A stretch of 64,000 nt of DNA from Eleusine coracana subsp. coracana (Eukaryota; Streptophyta; Magnoliopsida; Poales; Poaceae), in assembly GCA_032690845.1 (NCBI GenBank), contig CM064417.1:31936432-32000431 (forward strand), in the 5' to 3' direction. Positions 1 through 11,921 of this stretch are shown in pieces; positions within the stretch are counted from its first letter, which is position 1; each line of letters opens with the position of its first letter. The translations under genes and the position numbers were made by a program. Below the pieces are notes generated by a model. The model worked only from the letters and a program-made list of their open reading frames with translations. It was not told the origin of the DNA and made no database searches.

Positions 1-332
1 TACTATCAGTCGGCGAAACGTTGCTGACTAGCAACAGTCCATGCATGCGTCTTACCTGTAGAGCGTCAAATCTTGCCTGCATAAAGAACACATGCATGCA
101 GTTAGCACCACCAACTACCTTTTTTTTTTTTTCAAGGGAGCATCACCAGCTACATTTGCTACTAGGAGTACAATTCATTTAAAATTAGGTTCTGCAGATG
201 CATGTAGGAAGGTAAGGAAGCTCATCGAAAGATCACAGCAAATCTGAAACAAGAAAACCTGATAACTAGGAAAAACTAATACCCAAACGTAATATGGATT
301 GTAATAGTTGGCAACTCTGACAATAATGGCAG
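1..332 (+). other. 3' part of the last intron of a peroxidase gene
   Basis: This AT-rich stretch has no open coding sequence that looks like peroxidase and ends in an AG at 331-332, directly before the peroxidase exon. Earlier exons must lie to the left of the window. It contains a short poly-T run near 120-132. Intron status is inferred from the coding exon that follows. Confidence 0.6.
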
Positions 333-748
333 GAAGCCACACCATCGGCGACTCCCGGTGCACCAGCTTCCGCCAGCGCCTGTACAACCAGACAGGCAAC
401 GGCCTCCCGGATAACAAGCTGGACGTGTCCTACGCGGCGGCGCTGCGCCCCCGCTGCCCGCGCTCCGGCGGCGATCAGAACCTCTTCTTCCTCGACCCCG
501 TGACCCCCTTCAAGTTCGACAATCAGTACTACAAGAACCTGCTCGCTTACCGCGGTCTGCTCGCCTCAGATGAGGTGCTCTTCACCGACAGCCCCGCCAC
601 CACCGAGCTCGTCAAGCTCTACGCTGCCAACCAGGATATCTTCTTCCAGCACTTCGCGCAGTCCATGGTCAAGATGGGCAACATCTCGCCACTCACGGGG
701 GCCAACGGCGAGATCAGGAAGGTCTGCAGGAGAGTCAACCATAACTGA
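333..748 (+). CDS. Class III (secretory) peroxidase, last exon, partial gene
   Basis: Plant secretory haem peroxidases oxidise phenolic substrates with H2O2 in the wall or vacuole. This exon encodes about 138 residues from the proximal-histidine motif GSHTIGDSRC, where His is the haem ligand, through the conserved FDNQYYKNLL and GLLxSDxxL blocks to the C-terminal FAQSMVKMGNI block and the stop at 746-748. The motif order and final length fit the family's usual terminal exon. The open frame extends left of 333, but the AG at 331-332 makes the first Gly codon split between exons (phase 1), as expected at this family's common intron before the HTIG motif. So the apparent start at 308 is not real. 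The N-terminal half (distal His, signal peptide) is outside the window. Third codon positions are very GC-rich, unlike the surrounding DNA, which is typical of grass genes. No break is seen in the exon. Confidence 0.93.
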
Positions 749-1194
749 AGCTGATTCAGCTGCTGAAGATTCATCTTGCTCGATCGTGTGCACTATTTTG
801 CATGCAGTGTTTAATTTCCTCGAGGACGTCAATTTGATTGCTTCTGCTTGGTTAGTTCGTTGGTTGGTTGGTTTGTGGATCCTAGTGTGTGTTGCTTGTC
901 AAAATTCCTTGGAACTGTAAGATTTCATTTCCTTTCGTGTCCATATGTTGTAGTCCTTGAACTGTTGTTGTTTCTTAGATGAATCCATTTCGCGGTACAT
1001 TGTTGTTTCCTATCAGTGACAGACGCCCAGTCATGGCCCTTGTAGATGCGCTTGAACAAATAGTATACAGCTTTTTTCTTGATGTGGAAGTCGAATTGAG
1101 CACTCACTCACTACAAATGCAAGGTTCACGGGCAGTCTATGCCTGCATCCACATTCTTGGCGTCAATTGCCATAAGAAGCCCACCAAGCCACTC
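749..1194 (+). other. Peroxidase 3' UTR and downstream flank
   Basis: This is non-coding sequence after the peroxidase stop, T-rich up to about 970. I could not fix a polyadenylation site. No separate gene is supported. Confidence 0.5.
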
Positions 1195-2290
1195 AATCTG
1201 AACACGATTTGGGTTCAACCCGTTCAAACCGCCGACCCAATATCCAAACCGAACCAGTCGAACCGGTTTCGACGGTTCAGCTGGTTTTCGGATCAAACCA
1301 TGCTAAGTACGGGCGCTTGCGGCGGAGGTCTCGGCGCCGGTGTCAGTTGATATCTCGGGCACTCGCTCCTCGTTCAATATTTCTTGGCGTCAGCTTGGGT
1401 CAACTTAGGCGACGAATAGGACATTCCTGAGATCAAAGTTCGTCGATGGTGCAGCTTGGCATGAACCAGGAAGGTGTGTTTCCGTGAGGTGTGATGGGGT
1501 CGCGCGTTCTATCACGTGAAGCTTGCTGCAGTGCTGATATTCACGCCCAGCCGTCCAGGTTTGCAAAGCAAATGCCAAGCACCCCAAATGTTGAAATAGT
1601 CTCCTTTTTTTTTTGTGGATATTAATGTTGAACGAGTCTTCACGACATGTTGTTTAGTGAATCTCTCTTTATTTCGTTTGCAATATTTGATCGATTCTTT
1701 TGAGTCCTCTCAAATTCTATTTCTGGCCGTTGGGATTTACATGCTACCTACCACCATTGTTGCACTTCTGTGTTCTGAGCACCAAATGTTCGACGAAATG
1801 TGTGACCGGTGTGCAATTGTACCCATTTCATTTCCTTTTTATTTTCTGGTCTTTGGGCGCTCTTCTGATCTATCCAGCCGAAACCGTAAAATGTACGTTT
1901 CTGGAATCCTGGTCGATCTGCACCTTTTTTTCTTGCAGTTTTTCTTTTTCAAAACCTCTATGCTCTTTTTAGACTCCTGATATTTTGAACGACTGGATTT
2001 ACCGGAGAAAACAGAGGACCTAGCAGCTCCAAGATACAGCCGGCGATGCGAAAAATAGTGCAAGCCTGTCGGTGCTGGAAAATCGTTCGAATATGCAGAA
2101 CACATCCATTTCGATAGACGTAGATAATACAATCGTACAAGCTGGTTTAAAGCCTTTGAAACCGTAAAACCGAACCAGCCCAAGCCGTTGAACCACCTCT
2201 CTCCAAACCAATCGAACCTGACCAGCCAACAAAAGCCGTCACCTGCGGGCTGGGTTGAAAAACCAGTCCAAACCGGTGTAAACCGTGAAT
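1195..2290. repeat. Region bounded by clusters of AACCGAACC-type motifs
   Basis: Two clusters of degenerate AAACCGAACCAG/GGTTCAGCTGGTTTT motifs lie near 1205-1300 and 2155-2285, with T-rich non-coding DNA between. Such clusters occur at ends of some plant DNA transposons, but I could not define clean terminal inverted repeats or a target duplication. The element class is therefore unassigned and the region may be composite. Confidence 0.25.
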
Positions 2291-2420
2291 GAACAGATAT
2301 ACAAGCCACCACCACAGTTCCCTGTTTCAGTAAAGCATGAACTGATGCAAAGGAGTCCATCCTGTCACGATGAACTCGAACACCAGTTCTCTATTTCAGT
2401 AAAGCATCGTGAATTTTCAG

Positions 2421-2536
2421 TAATATGCAGGGGCATTAGCCACCGTTCCATGGAGAATTAATTCTCTGTTCCGCACACCCCGCACTTCGTAACTCCAAAT
2501 CTTTCGTTCAACGGTGGCTAATGCCCCTGCATATTA
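2421..2536. mobile_element. Short hairpin MITE with perfect 27 bp terminal inverted repeats
   Basis: Positions 2421-2447 and 2510-2536 are exact reverse complements over 27 bp, enclosing about 62 bp with no coding potential. The ends read TAATATGCAGGGG and CCCCTGCATATTA. If TA is the target duplication, the inverted repeat is 25 bp. The size and foldback structure are those of a MITE. The superfamily is uncertain: the TA borders would suit Tc1/mariner, while the CAGGGGC core resembles hAT ends. Confidence 0.7.
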
Positions 2537-3874
2537 GTCCGTCGGTGTTTTGATCTTGAGATGCGTTGATCCAGTTTCAATGTCGCATTTTCAGTCCAAT
2601 CAATGCCTCAGTTCACAAATGAGGACAAAGCGAAACTTTGGATACCAAAAATATTTGATTCCGTGTCCGAATTGACTAAATGCAAAACGTGTGATACAGA
2701 GAATCAAGCTAATGGTGAATGGCATTGTCACAGTTCGCAACAAATAATATGGACATTTGTCTGTCTACATTTATCAGGCACATATGCATATGAGAGATTT
2801 TAAGGTAGTTCCAAATAATTGTGGGCCGCTCATTCAACTATATTAAATGGTCTATTACCTCTTGAGAGGTAAATGTTCACCCGTATTATTCCATTTATTA
2901 TCATACGTTTTTCTAGGAATTCCATTACTAGCATGCACATTAACCAATTTTGTTTTCCGAGTAATTGAGTTGATTTTTTCTGTACCTAACTAGCATCAGT
3001 TAATAAAACAACTGGTTTTTTGCATTAGCAACACGCACTTGCTGTCCTGTAGTTGGGCTGTGCCATGTCGGGCCCGTGCCGAGCGGCCCAAATGTTCATC
3101 TATAATCCTCACACATGAATTGCTTATTCTCTTTGACTATACTTGTACCACGAAATAAAGCAAATGTAGAAGAGAGGGTATGATCTACTGGAGATGTCCA
3201 AATCTTCCAGGTCCTTATCTTAATTTGTCTAGCAAGTTTTAATAACCGATATAATTTTTAACTTAAAAATAAATTAAGATAAGGTAATAATTGTCTCCTC
3301 AATATCTCTCATTTTGATATATAAGTATTTCCTGCTATGAAAAGGGAGATCTGGATATAATAAACGGGAAAAATTGCATGTAAAACTAAATTATGGAACA
3401 GCAACCGTGAATCTAATATACATGGAAATATATATGTCAGAGCAAAGCGGCACACACGTGTGAAGATATCCAAGCGATGTATGACATGAAGGGATAATAA
3501 GATTTATCCAAGCCTCTCTAAAATAACAAAGGCTCATTTTCATGGCATCAACAACAACAAAGTCAGGTTGCATTGGTAAAATAAGCAAACGGCAAAATTC
3601 AAAAAATGTCCCAAGAAACAATCTAGGTGTTGGTAACATTTATATTTGTACAATACACAAGGCTACTAAATGTTTAGCAAAGTATCTCTGCAATAACTCA
3701 CTCTAAAAATATGACTTCAACAAACAATCTGGGTGTTGGTAACATTTATATTTGTACAAAAAATATTTAATAGTGTATCTATTTCATTCGATGTTTGCTT
3801 TTAATAAAAATACATCCTTCGATCAGCTGAAATCCCATTGGTATTTCTATGTCGTATAAGAAAATGATACATAT
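2537..3874. other. Intergenic AT-rich DNA, no gene recognised
   Basis: No supported gene. A ~37 bp direct repeat containing GGTGTTGGTAACATTTATAT occurs near 3613-3653 and again near 3717-3759. A palindromic TTACCTCTTGAGAGGTAA core lies near 2858, with a related core near 63785 at the far end of the window. The 66-codon open frame at 2603-2803 has no recognisable domain and is probably chance. Confidence 0.4.
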
Positions 3875-4344
3875 TTATTGTCAGTCTTTAAGACTCAAGA
3901 TACATGGATATAAGACTTCAGAGTTAAGATGAACTCCTTATACACGTTTTTGACAATGAGTTGCATGTCACCTCAACTCATATCCGAACAACAGCTGAAA
4001 TATGTAATTAATAAGAAAAAAATCCACCTTACAAATCACCGGTTAAAATTTCTATCAAAGTCAAACAGTGCATATCAGAGTAGTATTTGTGCGGCACTAT
4101 CTGGTACTTGGACAGATGAAACCTTGCCATATAATGATAGGAAATTATAGGCATTAATTTTTGTTCTAGAGACAATTTTCGTTCATCAATTTTGATGCAC
4201 AAGAGAAAGAAAGGCAATACTGCATTTTCATCCAGCTGCCCCAATTGATCCAGGAAGTAGGAGAAGGCAAATCCACTCGTCAGCATCAAAGATTGGGAAA
4301 AAAGAGCGGAGAGGAACGAATGTTACACACAGAACCAATCTCAC
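3875..4344. other. AT-rich flank at the start of unit A
   Basis: Non-coding sequence shared by all three units, starting at the repeat junction TTATTGTCAG. It could be an intron of the exon-like block that follows. No further signal is seen. Confidence 0.35.
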
Positions 4345-4578
4345 CATAAAGCTTGCACCTCCGACCTTCCTCGTCAAGTTGCTCGTTTGGCGATCGGGTG
4401 AGGCAGCATAAGGGGATGTCAGAAGCGAGGTGCTTGATGTAGCAGGTGACGAGGGCAGCTGGCTTGGTGGCCTCAGCAGCGACCTAGAGCATCAGCTGAG
4501 CGATGCGCTCGCACCAAGGCGTACCCGACTAGAAGAAGCTTGACGCGGTCCGTCGAGCTAACACCATTGACATCGACT
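4345..4578 (-). pseudogene. Unrecognised exon-like block in unit A, just outside the Tat1 LTR
   Basis: On the minus strand this GC-rich block has an open stretch ending in residues such as CYIKHLASDIPLCCLTR and EQLDEEGRRCKLYG, followed at 4344-4343 by a GTGAG that could be a splice donor. Earlier in the same frame there are stop codons. I do not recognise the protein. It lies immediately upstream of the LTR, so it may be a captured or pre-existing host gene fragment that was then triplicated. The spacing to an acceptor cannot be judged. Confidence 0.3.
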
Positions 4579-4944
4579 TGTGAAATACTTACCTTACCAG
4601 TATTCATAGCTATGCCATAGTCTGAAGACAAATGGATGGTCCGCTAATACGAGAACTGGCCGAGTCGGCTTGGAGCATAAGGTAATTAGAGATAGACTTT
4701 CTATATAATATCTTATGGACTAGGAGTAGGACTCTTCGTGTACCCCTACCGATCGGATATATAAGACGACAGGCCCCCCATCAATGGACACGATCACCAC
4801 ATTATAATACAATCCACAAAACATAGGATGTAGGTCTTTTACTCTCATCGAGAGGGCCTGAACCTGTATAACTCGATGTCTTAACCATCAAGTTCATGAT
4901 CCGACGTAGCCCTATAAATATATTGCCGAGATTAAGTCTCAACA
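4579..4944 (+). repeat. Tat1 5' LTR, copy A (366 bp)
   Basis: It begins TGTGAAATACTTACC and ends GTCTCAACA, giving TG...CA termini. It is followed at once by GTTGGCGCGCTTGGTAGGGG, a primer-binding-site-like sequence shared in type with Tat2. A TATA-like TATATAAG lies at 4758-4765. The same LTR is present at 8573, 12639 and, as a fragment, at 36732 and 62930. Confidence 0.8.
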
Positions 4945-6118
4945 GTTGGCGCGCTTGGTAGGGGATAAGGCATGCCGGGATCCTCCGTCGACCTTGATGG
5001 CAGAGATTCCAAACATCTAGTACTCGTCGGACTTCAAGATCTCCTTCGGAGCACTCAACTTCTCGGTGGACGCCGCCGGAAACCTAGGCCGAGTAAATCA
5101 AGGATCTGACCTGACCGTAGCCAGTTCCATGGCGCGATCATCGGGCTCGACAGATCCGATCCCACCTCTAGTACCACTCGGACTCGGCGAGACAGACCTA
5201 CCCACTGGGTACGACTCTAAGACGATCTTGTCCTTTGATGAGGACTCGGATGGTTCTTCTTGCCCATATCCGTGAGCTGTGTGCAACTGAAGGAGCCACA
5301 GGTGACTCCGCCCCCGAACGATGGGGATGGCAACCGAGAAGAGGGAGAAGTTCCATCGGTAGGACATCTACCTCGCCGATCGAGGGGATCTCACGGATCT
5401 CGTAGTATTGCGAGAGAGCTAAACCTCAGAGACTTGGAGATCGAGATGAATGGCGAGAAGGTCTACACCACTCCACAAGAATAACATCACCAGGGCAAGA
5501 ATGCTCCTCGACGGCTTGATGTACGAAGAGGCGTTCTAGACTCCCACGATGAAAAAAGCAGTGACCATGCTTAACGCTGCCGCAATTCAAGACTAGGCTA
5601 GGGCTCAACCATCCTAATCGGTTGTTCGAGATGGTCGCCAAATCATGAACTCCCATCATGAAGAGTGAGCCCGTGACAACCAACGTCATGAGCAAAACGA
5701 CGTGATCGGAGGGACGACCGCCATCATGACGACTGCAGCATAGAGCGGCGCCGAGATTCACCTAGGAGGGAGAACCTTTACGACTGAGGTCACCATGACG
5801 ATCGGGACCGGCGCGAAGATCGCAACAAGGACAGTCGGCGATGCCATCATGATGATGATGCGGGACCTTGCCACGGGCGCCGTACGCCTTCCACTTCTCG
5901 ATCGCTTGATCAATAGTGTAGATCTACATCGCCTAGTGATGACGTATTCGACGGGACAAAAGATTTTGTGCCAGAGCTCCGTATCTGCAAGTACCCAAGG
6001 AGCTTCAAGCCGATCACTGTCAAAAAATACAATGGTTAGACCAATCCCAATGAGTGGCTTCAGATCTATAGCACCGCTATTCGGTCGACAAGGGGAGCTA
6101 CCTTGTTATAGCCAATTA
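4945..6118 (+). pseudogene. Tat1 leader and gag N-terminal fragment, copy A
   Basis: The leader starts at the primer-binding-like site. The coding remnant is in several frames broken by stops. Its best-preserved block, near 5970-6090, reads VPELRICKYPRSFKPITV and NEWLQIYSTAI, which matches the region before the capsid domain of Tat-lineage Gag. The sequence is cut at 6118, where the chromovirus LTR begins after AATTA. Gag resumes only at 21449. Confidence 0.65.
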
Positions 6119-6351
6119 TGATAAGGACATCAGTCCTATGAATACACACAACACTCCTCTAATTCTAGACTTGCAAGGTCCAATGACCAGAGCTCGTGCA
6201 CAACGAATAATTTAGAGGTTAGCTCGTTCCTATGTTCTTCGCTATATGTTACTTTTGAGAATGGTTTGCTACCTAATGTATATTTTATGATTAAGAACCA
6301 TAGAGAGGACCAGGAGATGATGCGAAAAGGAGTTGGGAACATGGAGGACCA
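6119..6351 (+). repeat. Duplicated head of chromovirus LTR, unit A
   Basis: It starts TGATAAGGACATCA and repeats the first ~233 bp of the LTR that starts again at 6352. The same head duplication is present in unit B but not in the 3' LTR at 20358. Confidence 0.75.
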
Positions 6352-7273
6352 TGATGATGACATCACTCCTATGGATACACATAATACTCCTTCAATTCTG
6401 GACTTGCAAGGTCCAATGACTAGATCTCGTGCATGACGACTAAATTTAGAGATGAGCTTGTTCCTATGTTCTTTGCTATATGTTATTTTTGAGAATGGTT
6501 TGCTACCTAATGATTATTTTATGATTGAAACCATGGAGAGGACCAGGAGATGATGGAAGAAGGAGTTGGGAATGTGGAGGAGCAGCAAGGGCTTGGAAGC
6601 TAAAGTGAAGGCCCAATCAAAACCGACTTCGAGTCTGTTTTAGGGCCCAGGACCAGTATGCAATAAAACGGTCTCCTAGGATGCATACAGACTTGGATTT
6701 GGACGTTCTACATATACATAGAAAGATAAGGAGAAGCCCTTTCCAATGCCATCGTCCTCATATCAAAATTCATCTAGAGTCATAGGGAATCGTCAAAACA
6801 AGAGAGGGTTCAGAATCTGTGTTAGTGCTGCGTCGCCTATTTTTGGCCTTTGGGCTATGTATCTACTTGAGCCCAATTAGGGGCGCGTCCAAAGGGTCTT
6901 GCACGACCCTAGGGTCTTCATATACAACCGCCGCCGGAGCATTAGGGTGCGGGTTTTGCTTAGATCAATTCTGTTCATAAACAGTGTCGCCGTTCATCGA
7001 TTTGTGAGACCCCAACTTCGAGAGTTTAATCATACTTCTGTAATTGTGTTGCATTCTTCGTTGTTCTTGCTTGTGTTCTTGATTCACAGGTAGGGATTAG
7101 CCTTCTCGCTGAGGTCAATCGTCTTTGGACGGTTGATAACCAGAGGAGACGTCGTGCTGCGATTGCGGGGTTTAGAACGTGCTGTTCTGAAGCCGGATCG
7201 ATTTGTGTGTCGCCTCTGACCAAATCAACTTACCAAGAGCCTTTCAGAAGATCGGGAACCCTTGTTTACATCA
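6352..7273 (+). repeat. Chromovirus LTR, unit A (~922 bp)
   Basis: It starts TGATGATGACATCACTCC, ends TTTACATCA, and is followed by AG and TAGTAATCAGAGC, a mutated initiator-Met-type primer site. The first part still carries the degraded reading frame ending in GPMTRxRA, the tail of the chromovirus polyprotein. Confidence 0.8.
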
Positions 7274-7868
7274 AGTAGTAATCAGAGCTTCAGGTGCACC
7301 GTCAGGTTTGCACTACCCTTTAGTTTTGTTTTCGTGTTCTTCCTATCGTCCACAGAAAAGCCAAAATTTTTTTCCCCCGCCCATAACCACGTGTTTAGCC
7401 TTTGCATATTTTAATTTCAGAGTCCGTAGTGTTGAGTTTGTGCCCTAGTTCTTGTTTAGTCGCTCGATTAGTTTGTGTTTTTGTTGTCAGTAGTGTTTTC
7501 CTTGCAACCCTAGCCATCCTCGATTTTGTCGGCTTTGTGTGCTAGGGTTGATTGATCAACACGCCCACCCTAATCCCACCCTAAACGCACCTTCAATACC
7601 TCGGACCAATTCTCGCAAATTCCACTTTTCCGCTGCATCCACCCTGCCAAAGAAATCTTTACCCGACCCCAAACCCGACTCGGGTTTCACTCAAACCCCG
7701 GGTTCCTTCGTAACCGATTCCGACACCCGTTCGGTAAAACGGTCATAACTTTTCGGTCGGTTGTCCGTTTTGGCTGAAATTTTTACAGAAGATTCTTAAC
7801 AAAAAGTTGAGGTGACCCACACTAGGCTACGCCCTGTTTGCCCTCGTCAAAAAATTCAAAAAAAATAC
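7274..7868 (+). other. Chromovirus leader fragment, unit A
   Basis: This untranslated leader follows the primer site and matches 15167-15715 next to the complete chromovirus body. It stops at the unit junction after CAAAAAATTCAAAAAAAATA. There are no coding signals. Confidence 0.7.
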
Positions 7869-8572
7869 TTATTGTCAGTCTTTAAGACTCAAGATACATG
7901 GATATAAGACTTCAAAGTTAAGATGAACTCCTTATACACGTTTTTGGCTATAAGTTGCATATCACCTCAACTCATATCACAACAACAGCTGAAATATGTA
8001 ATTAATAAGAAAAAAATCCACCTTACAAATCACCGGTTAAAATTTCTATCAAAGTCAAACAGTGCATATCGGAGTAGTATTTGTGCGGCACTATCTGGTA
8101 CTTGGACAGATGAAACCTTGCCATACAATGATAGGAAACTATAGGCATCAATTTTTGTTCTAGAGACAATTTTCGTTCATCAATTTTGATGCACAAGAGA
8201 AAGAAAGGCAATACTGCATTTTCATCCAGCTGCCCCAATTGATCCAGGAAGTAGGAGAAGGCAAATCCTCTCGTCAGCATCAAAGATTGGGAAAAAAGAG
8301 TGGAGAGGAACGAATGTTACACACAAAACCAATCTCACCATAAAGCTTGCACCTCCGACCTTCCTTGTCAAGTTGCTCGTTTGACGATCGGGTGAGGCAG
8401 CATAAGGGGATGTCAGAAGCGAGGTGCTTGATGTAGCAGGTGACGAGGGCAGCTGGCTTGGTGGCCTCAGTAGCGACCTAGAGCATCAGCTGAGCGATGC
8501 GCTCGCACCAGGGCGTACCCGACCAGAAGCAGCTTGACGCGATCCGTTGAGCTAACACCATTGACATCGACT
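7869..8572. other. Host-like flank and exon-like block, unit B
   Basis: Copy of 3875-4578. The minus-strand exon-like part corresponds to about 8339-8572, with the same GTGAG after it. It has the same earlier stops and so is no better preserved than copy A. Confidence 0.35.
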
Positions 8573-8940
8573 TGTGAAATACTTACCATACCAGTATTCA
8601 TAGCTATGCCATAGTCTAAAGACAAAGGGATGGCCCGCTAATACGAGAACTGGCCGAGTCGGTTTGGAGCATAAGGTAATTAGAGATAGAATTTCTAAAT
8701 AATATCTTATGGACTAGGAGTAGGACTCTTCATGTACCCCTATCGACCGGATATACAGGCAGCAGGAACTCCCCATCGATGGACATGATCACCACATTAT
8801 AATACAATCCACAAAACACAGGATGTAGGGTTTTTACTCTCATCGAGAGGGCCTGAACCTGTAAAACTCGATGTCTTAACCATCAAGTTCTTGATCCCGA
8901 CATAGCCCTTTAAATATATTGCCGAGATTAAGTCTCAACA
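8573..8940 (+). repeat. Tat1 LTR, copy B (368 bp)
   Basis: TGTGAAATACTTACC to GTCTCAACA, followed by ATTGGCGCGCTTGGTAGGGG. It differs from copy A by scattered substitutions. Confidence 0.8.
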
Positions 8941-10185
8941 ATTGGCGCGCTTGGTAGGGGATAAGGCATGCCGGGATCCTCCGTCGACCTTGATGGCAGA
9001 GATTCCAGACATCTAGTACTCATCGGACTTCAAGATCTCCATCGGAGCACTCAACTTCTCGGTGGACGCCGCCGGAAACCTTGGCCGGGTGAATCAAGGA
9101 TCTGACCTGGCCGTAGCCAGTTCCTTGGCGCGATCATCGGGCTCGACAGATCCGATCCCACCTCTAGTACCACTCGGACTTGGCGAGACAGACCTACCCA
9201 CTGGGTACGACTCTAAGCCGATCTTGTCCTTTGATGAGGACTCGGATGGTTCTTCTTGCCCTTATCCGTGAGCTGTATGCATGGTGCAACTGGAGGAGCC
9301 ACGGGTGACTCCGCCCCCGAACGATGGGGATGGCAACCGAGAAGAGGGAGAAGTTCCATCGGTCGGACATCTACCTCGCCGACCGAGGGGATCCCGAGGA
9401 TCTCGTAGTATTGCGAGAGAGCTAAACCTCAAAGACTTGAAGATCGAGATGAATGGCGAGAAGGTCTACATCACTCCGCAAGAATAACATTACCGGGGCA
9501 AGGATCCTCCTCGATGGCCATGTCCCAAGAGGCGTTCTAGACTCCCACGATGAAAGAAGCAGTGACCATGCTTAACGCTGCCGCAATTCAAGACCAGGCT
9601 AGGGTTCAACCATCCCAATCGGTTGTTGGCTCTAGTCAGGTGGCTTCACAATGCCGTCGAGGATGTCAAGATCTGAGAAACTCTCTTAGTGTTCGAGATG
9701 GTCACCAAATCATGAACTCCTATCATGAAGAGTGAGCCCGTGACAACCAACGACATGAGCAAAATGACGCGATCGGAGGGACGATCGCCATCATGACGAC
9801 TCCAGCGAAGAGCGGCGCCGAGATTCACCTAGGAGGGAGAACCGTGACGACTGAAGTCACCATGACGATTGGGACCGGCACGAAGACCGCAACAAGGACA
9901 GTCGGCGATGCCATCATGATGATGATACGGGACCTTGCCATGGGCGCCGTACGCCTTCCACTTCTCGATCGCTCGACCAACAGTGTAGATCTACATCGCC
10001 TAGTGATGACGTATTTGACGGGATAAAAGATTTTGTGCCAGAGCTCCGTATTTGCATGTACCCAAGGAGCTTCAAGCCGATCACTGTCAAAAAATATAAC
10101 GGTCAGACCAATCCTAATGAGTGGCTTCAGATCTATAGCACCGCTATTCAGTCGACAGGGGGAGATACCTTGTTATAGCCAATTA
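8941..10185 (+). pseudogene. Tat1 leader and gag N-terminal fragment, copy B
   Basis: Same content as copy A. It is slightly longer because it keeps a segment near 9625-9695 (LRNSLSVRDG in one frame) that is missing from copy A. It ends where the chromovirus LTR head begins near 10186. Several stops and frame changes make it non-functional. Confidence 0.65.
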
Positions 10186-10421
10186 TTATAAGGACATCAC
10201 TCCTATGAATACACACAACACTCCTCCAATTCTAGACTTGCAAGGTCCAATGACTAGAGCTCGTGCATGATGAAAAATTTAGAGGTGAGCTCGTTCCTAT
10301 GTTCTTCTTCGCTATATGTTACTTTTGAGAATAGTTTGCTACCTAATGATTACTTTATGATTAAGAACCATGGAGAGGACTAGGAGATGATGGGAGAAGG
10401 AGTTGGGAACATGGAGGACCA
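10186..10421 (+). repeat. Duplicated head of chromovirus LTR, unit B
   Basis: A 236 bp partial copy of the LTR start, in direct order before the LTR that begins at 10422, as in unit A. Confidence 0.75.
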
Positions 10422-11344
10422 TGATGAGGACATCACTCCTATGGATACACACAACACTCCTCTAATTCTGGACTTGCAAGGTCCAATGACTAGAGCTCGT
10501 GCACGATGACTAAATTTAGAGATGAGCTTGTTCCTACGTTCTTTGCTATATGTTACTTTTGAGAATGGTTTGCTACCTAATGATTATTTTATGATTAGGA
10601 ACCATGGAGAGAACCAGGAGTTTATGGGAGAAGGAGTTGGGAACGTGGAGGAGCAGCAAGGGCTTGGAAGCCAAAGTGGAGGCCCAATCAAAACCGACTT
10701 CGATTCTATTTCGGGGCCCAGGACCAGTCTGCAATAAAACGGTAACCTAGGATGCATACGGACTCAGATTTGGATGTTCTACATATGCACGGAAATATAA
10801 GGAGAAGACCATTCCAATGCCGCCGGCCTCATGTCAAAATTCATCCGGAGTCATCGGAAATCGTCGAAATAAGAGAGGGTCCAGAATCTGTGTCGGTGCT
10901 GCGTCGCCTATTTTTGGCCTTTGGGTTTTGTATCTACTTGAGCCCAATTAGGGGCGCGTCCAGAGGGTCTTGCATGATCCTAGGGTCTTCATATACAGCC
11001 GCCACCGCACCATTACGGTGCGGGTTTTGCTTAGATCAATTCTGTTCATAAACAGTGTCGCCGTTCATCGGTTTGTGAGACCCCAACTTCGAGAGTTTAA
11101 TCATACATCTGTACTTGTGTTGTATTCTTCATTGTTCTTGCTTGTGTTCTTGATTCGCAGGCAGGGATTAGCCTTCTCGGCGAGGTCAAACGTCTTTGGA
11201 TGGTTGATAACCAGAGAAGACGTTGTGCTGCGATTGCAGGGTTTAGAACGTGCTGTTCTGAAGCCGGATCGATTTGTGTGTCGCCTCCGACCAAATCAAC
11301 TTACCAAGAACCTTTTGGAAGATCGGGAACCCTTGTTCACATCA
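10422..11344 (+). repeat. Chromovirus LTR, unit B (~923 bp)
   Basis: It starts TGATGAGGACATCACTCC and ends TTCACATCA, then AG and TAGTAATCAGAGC. It is closely similar to the LTR at 20358-21279. Confidence 0.8.
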
Positions 11345-11921
11345 AGTAGTAATCAGAGCCTCTGGTGCACCGTCAGGTTTGCACTACCCTTTAGTTTTGT
11401 TTTCGTGTTCTTCCTATCGTCCACAGAAAAGCCAAATTTTTTTCCCCCGCCCATAACCACGTGTTTAGCCTTTGCATATTTCAATTTCACAGTCCGTAGT
11501 GTTGAGTTTGTGCCCTAGTTCTTGTTTAGTCACTAGTTTAGTTTCTATTTTTGTCGTCAGTAGTGTTTCTCTTGCAACCCTAGCCGCCATCCCCTTCACC
11601 ATCCTCGATTTTGTCGGCTTTGTCTGCTAGGGTTGATTGATCAACACGCCCACCCTAATCCCACCCTAAACCCACCTTCAACACCTTGGACCAATTCTCA
11701 CAAATTCCACTTTCCGCTGCATCCACCCCGCCAAAGAAATCCCTACCCGACCCCAAACCCGACTCGGGTTTCACTCAAACCCCAGGTTTCTTCATAACCG
11801 ATTCCGACAGCCCTTCGGTAAAACGGCCATAACTTCTCGCTTGGTTGTCCGTTTTGGCTGAAATGTTTACAGGAGATTCTTAACAAAAAGTTGAGGTGAC
11901 CAACACTAGGCTACGCCCTGT
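11345..11921 (+). other. Chromovirus leader fragment, unit B
   Basis: Matches the leader after 15167. It is cut at the B/C junction, where GCCCTG meets TTTGTCAGTC. Confidence 0.7.

Noticed and set aside
308..332. Apparent N-terminal extension of the peroxidase frame
   Set aside because: It precedes the splice acceptor AG at 331-332 and does not match the family.
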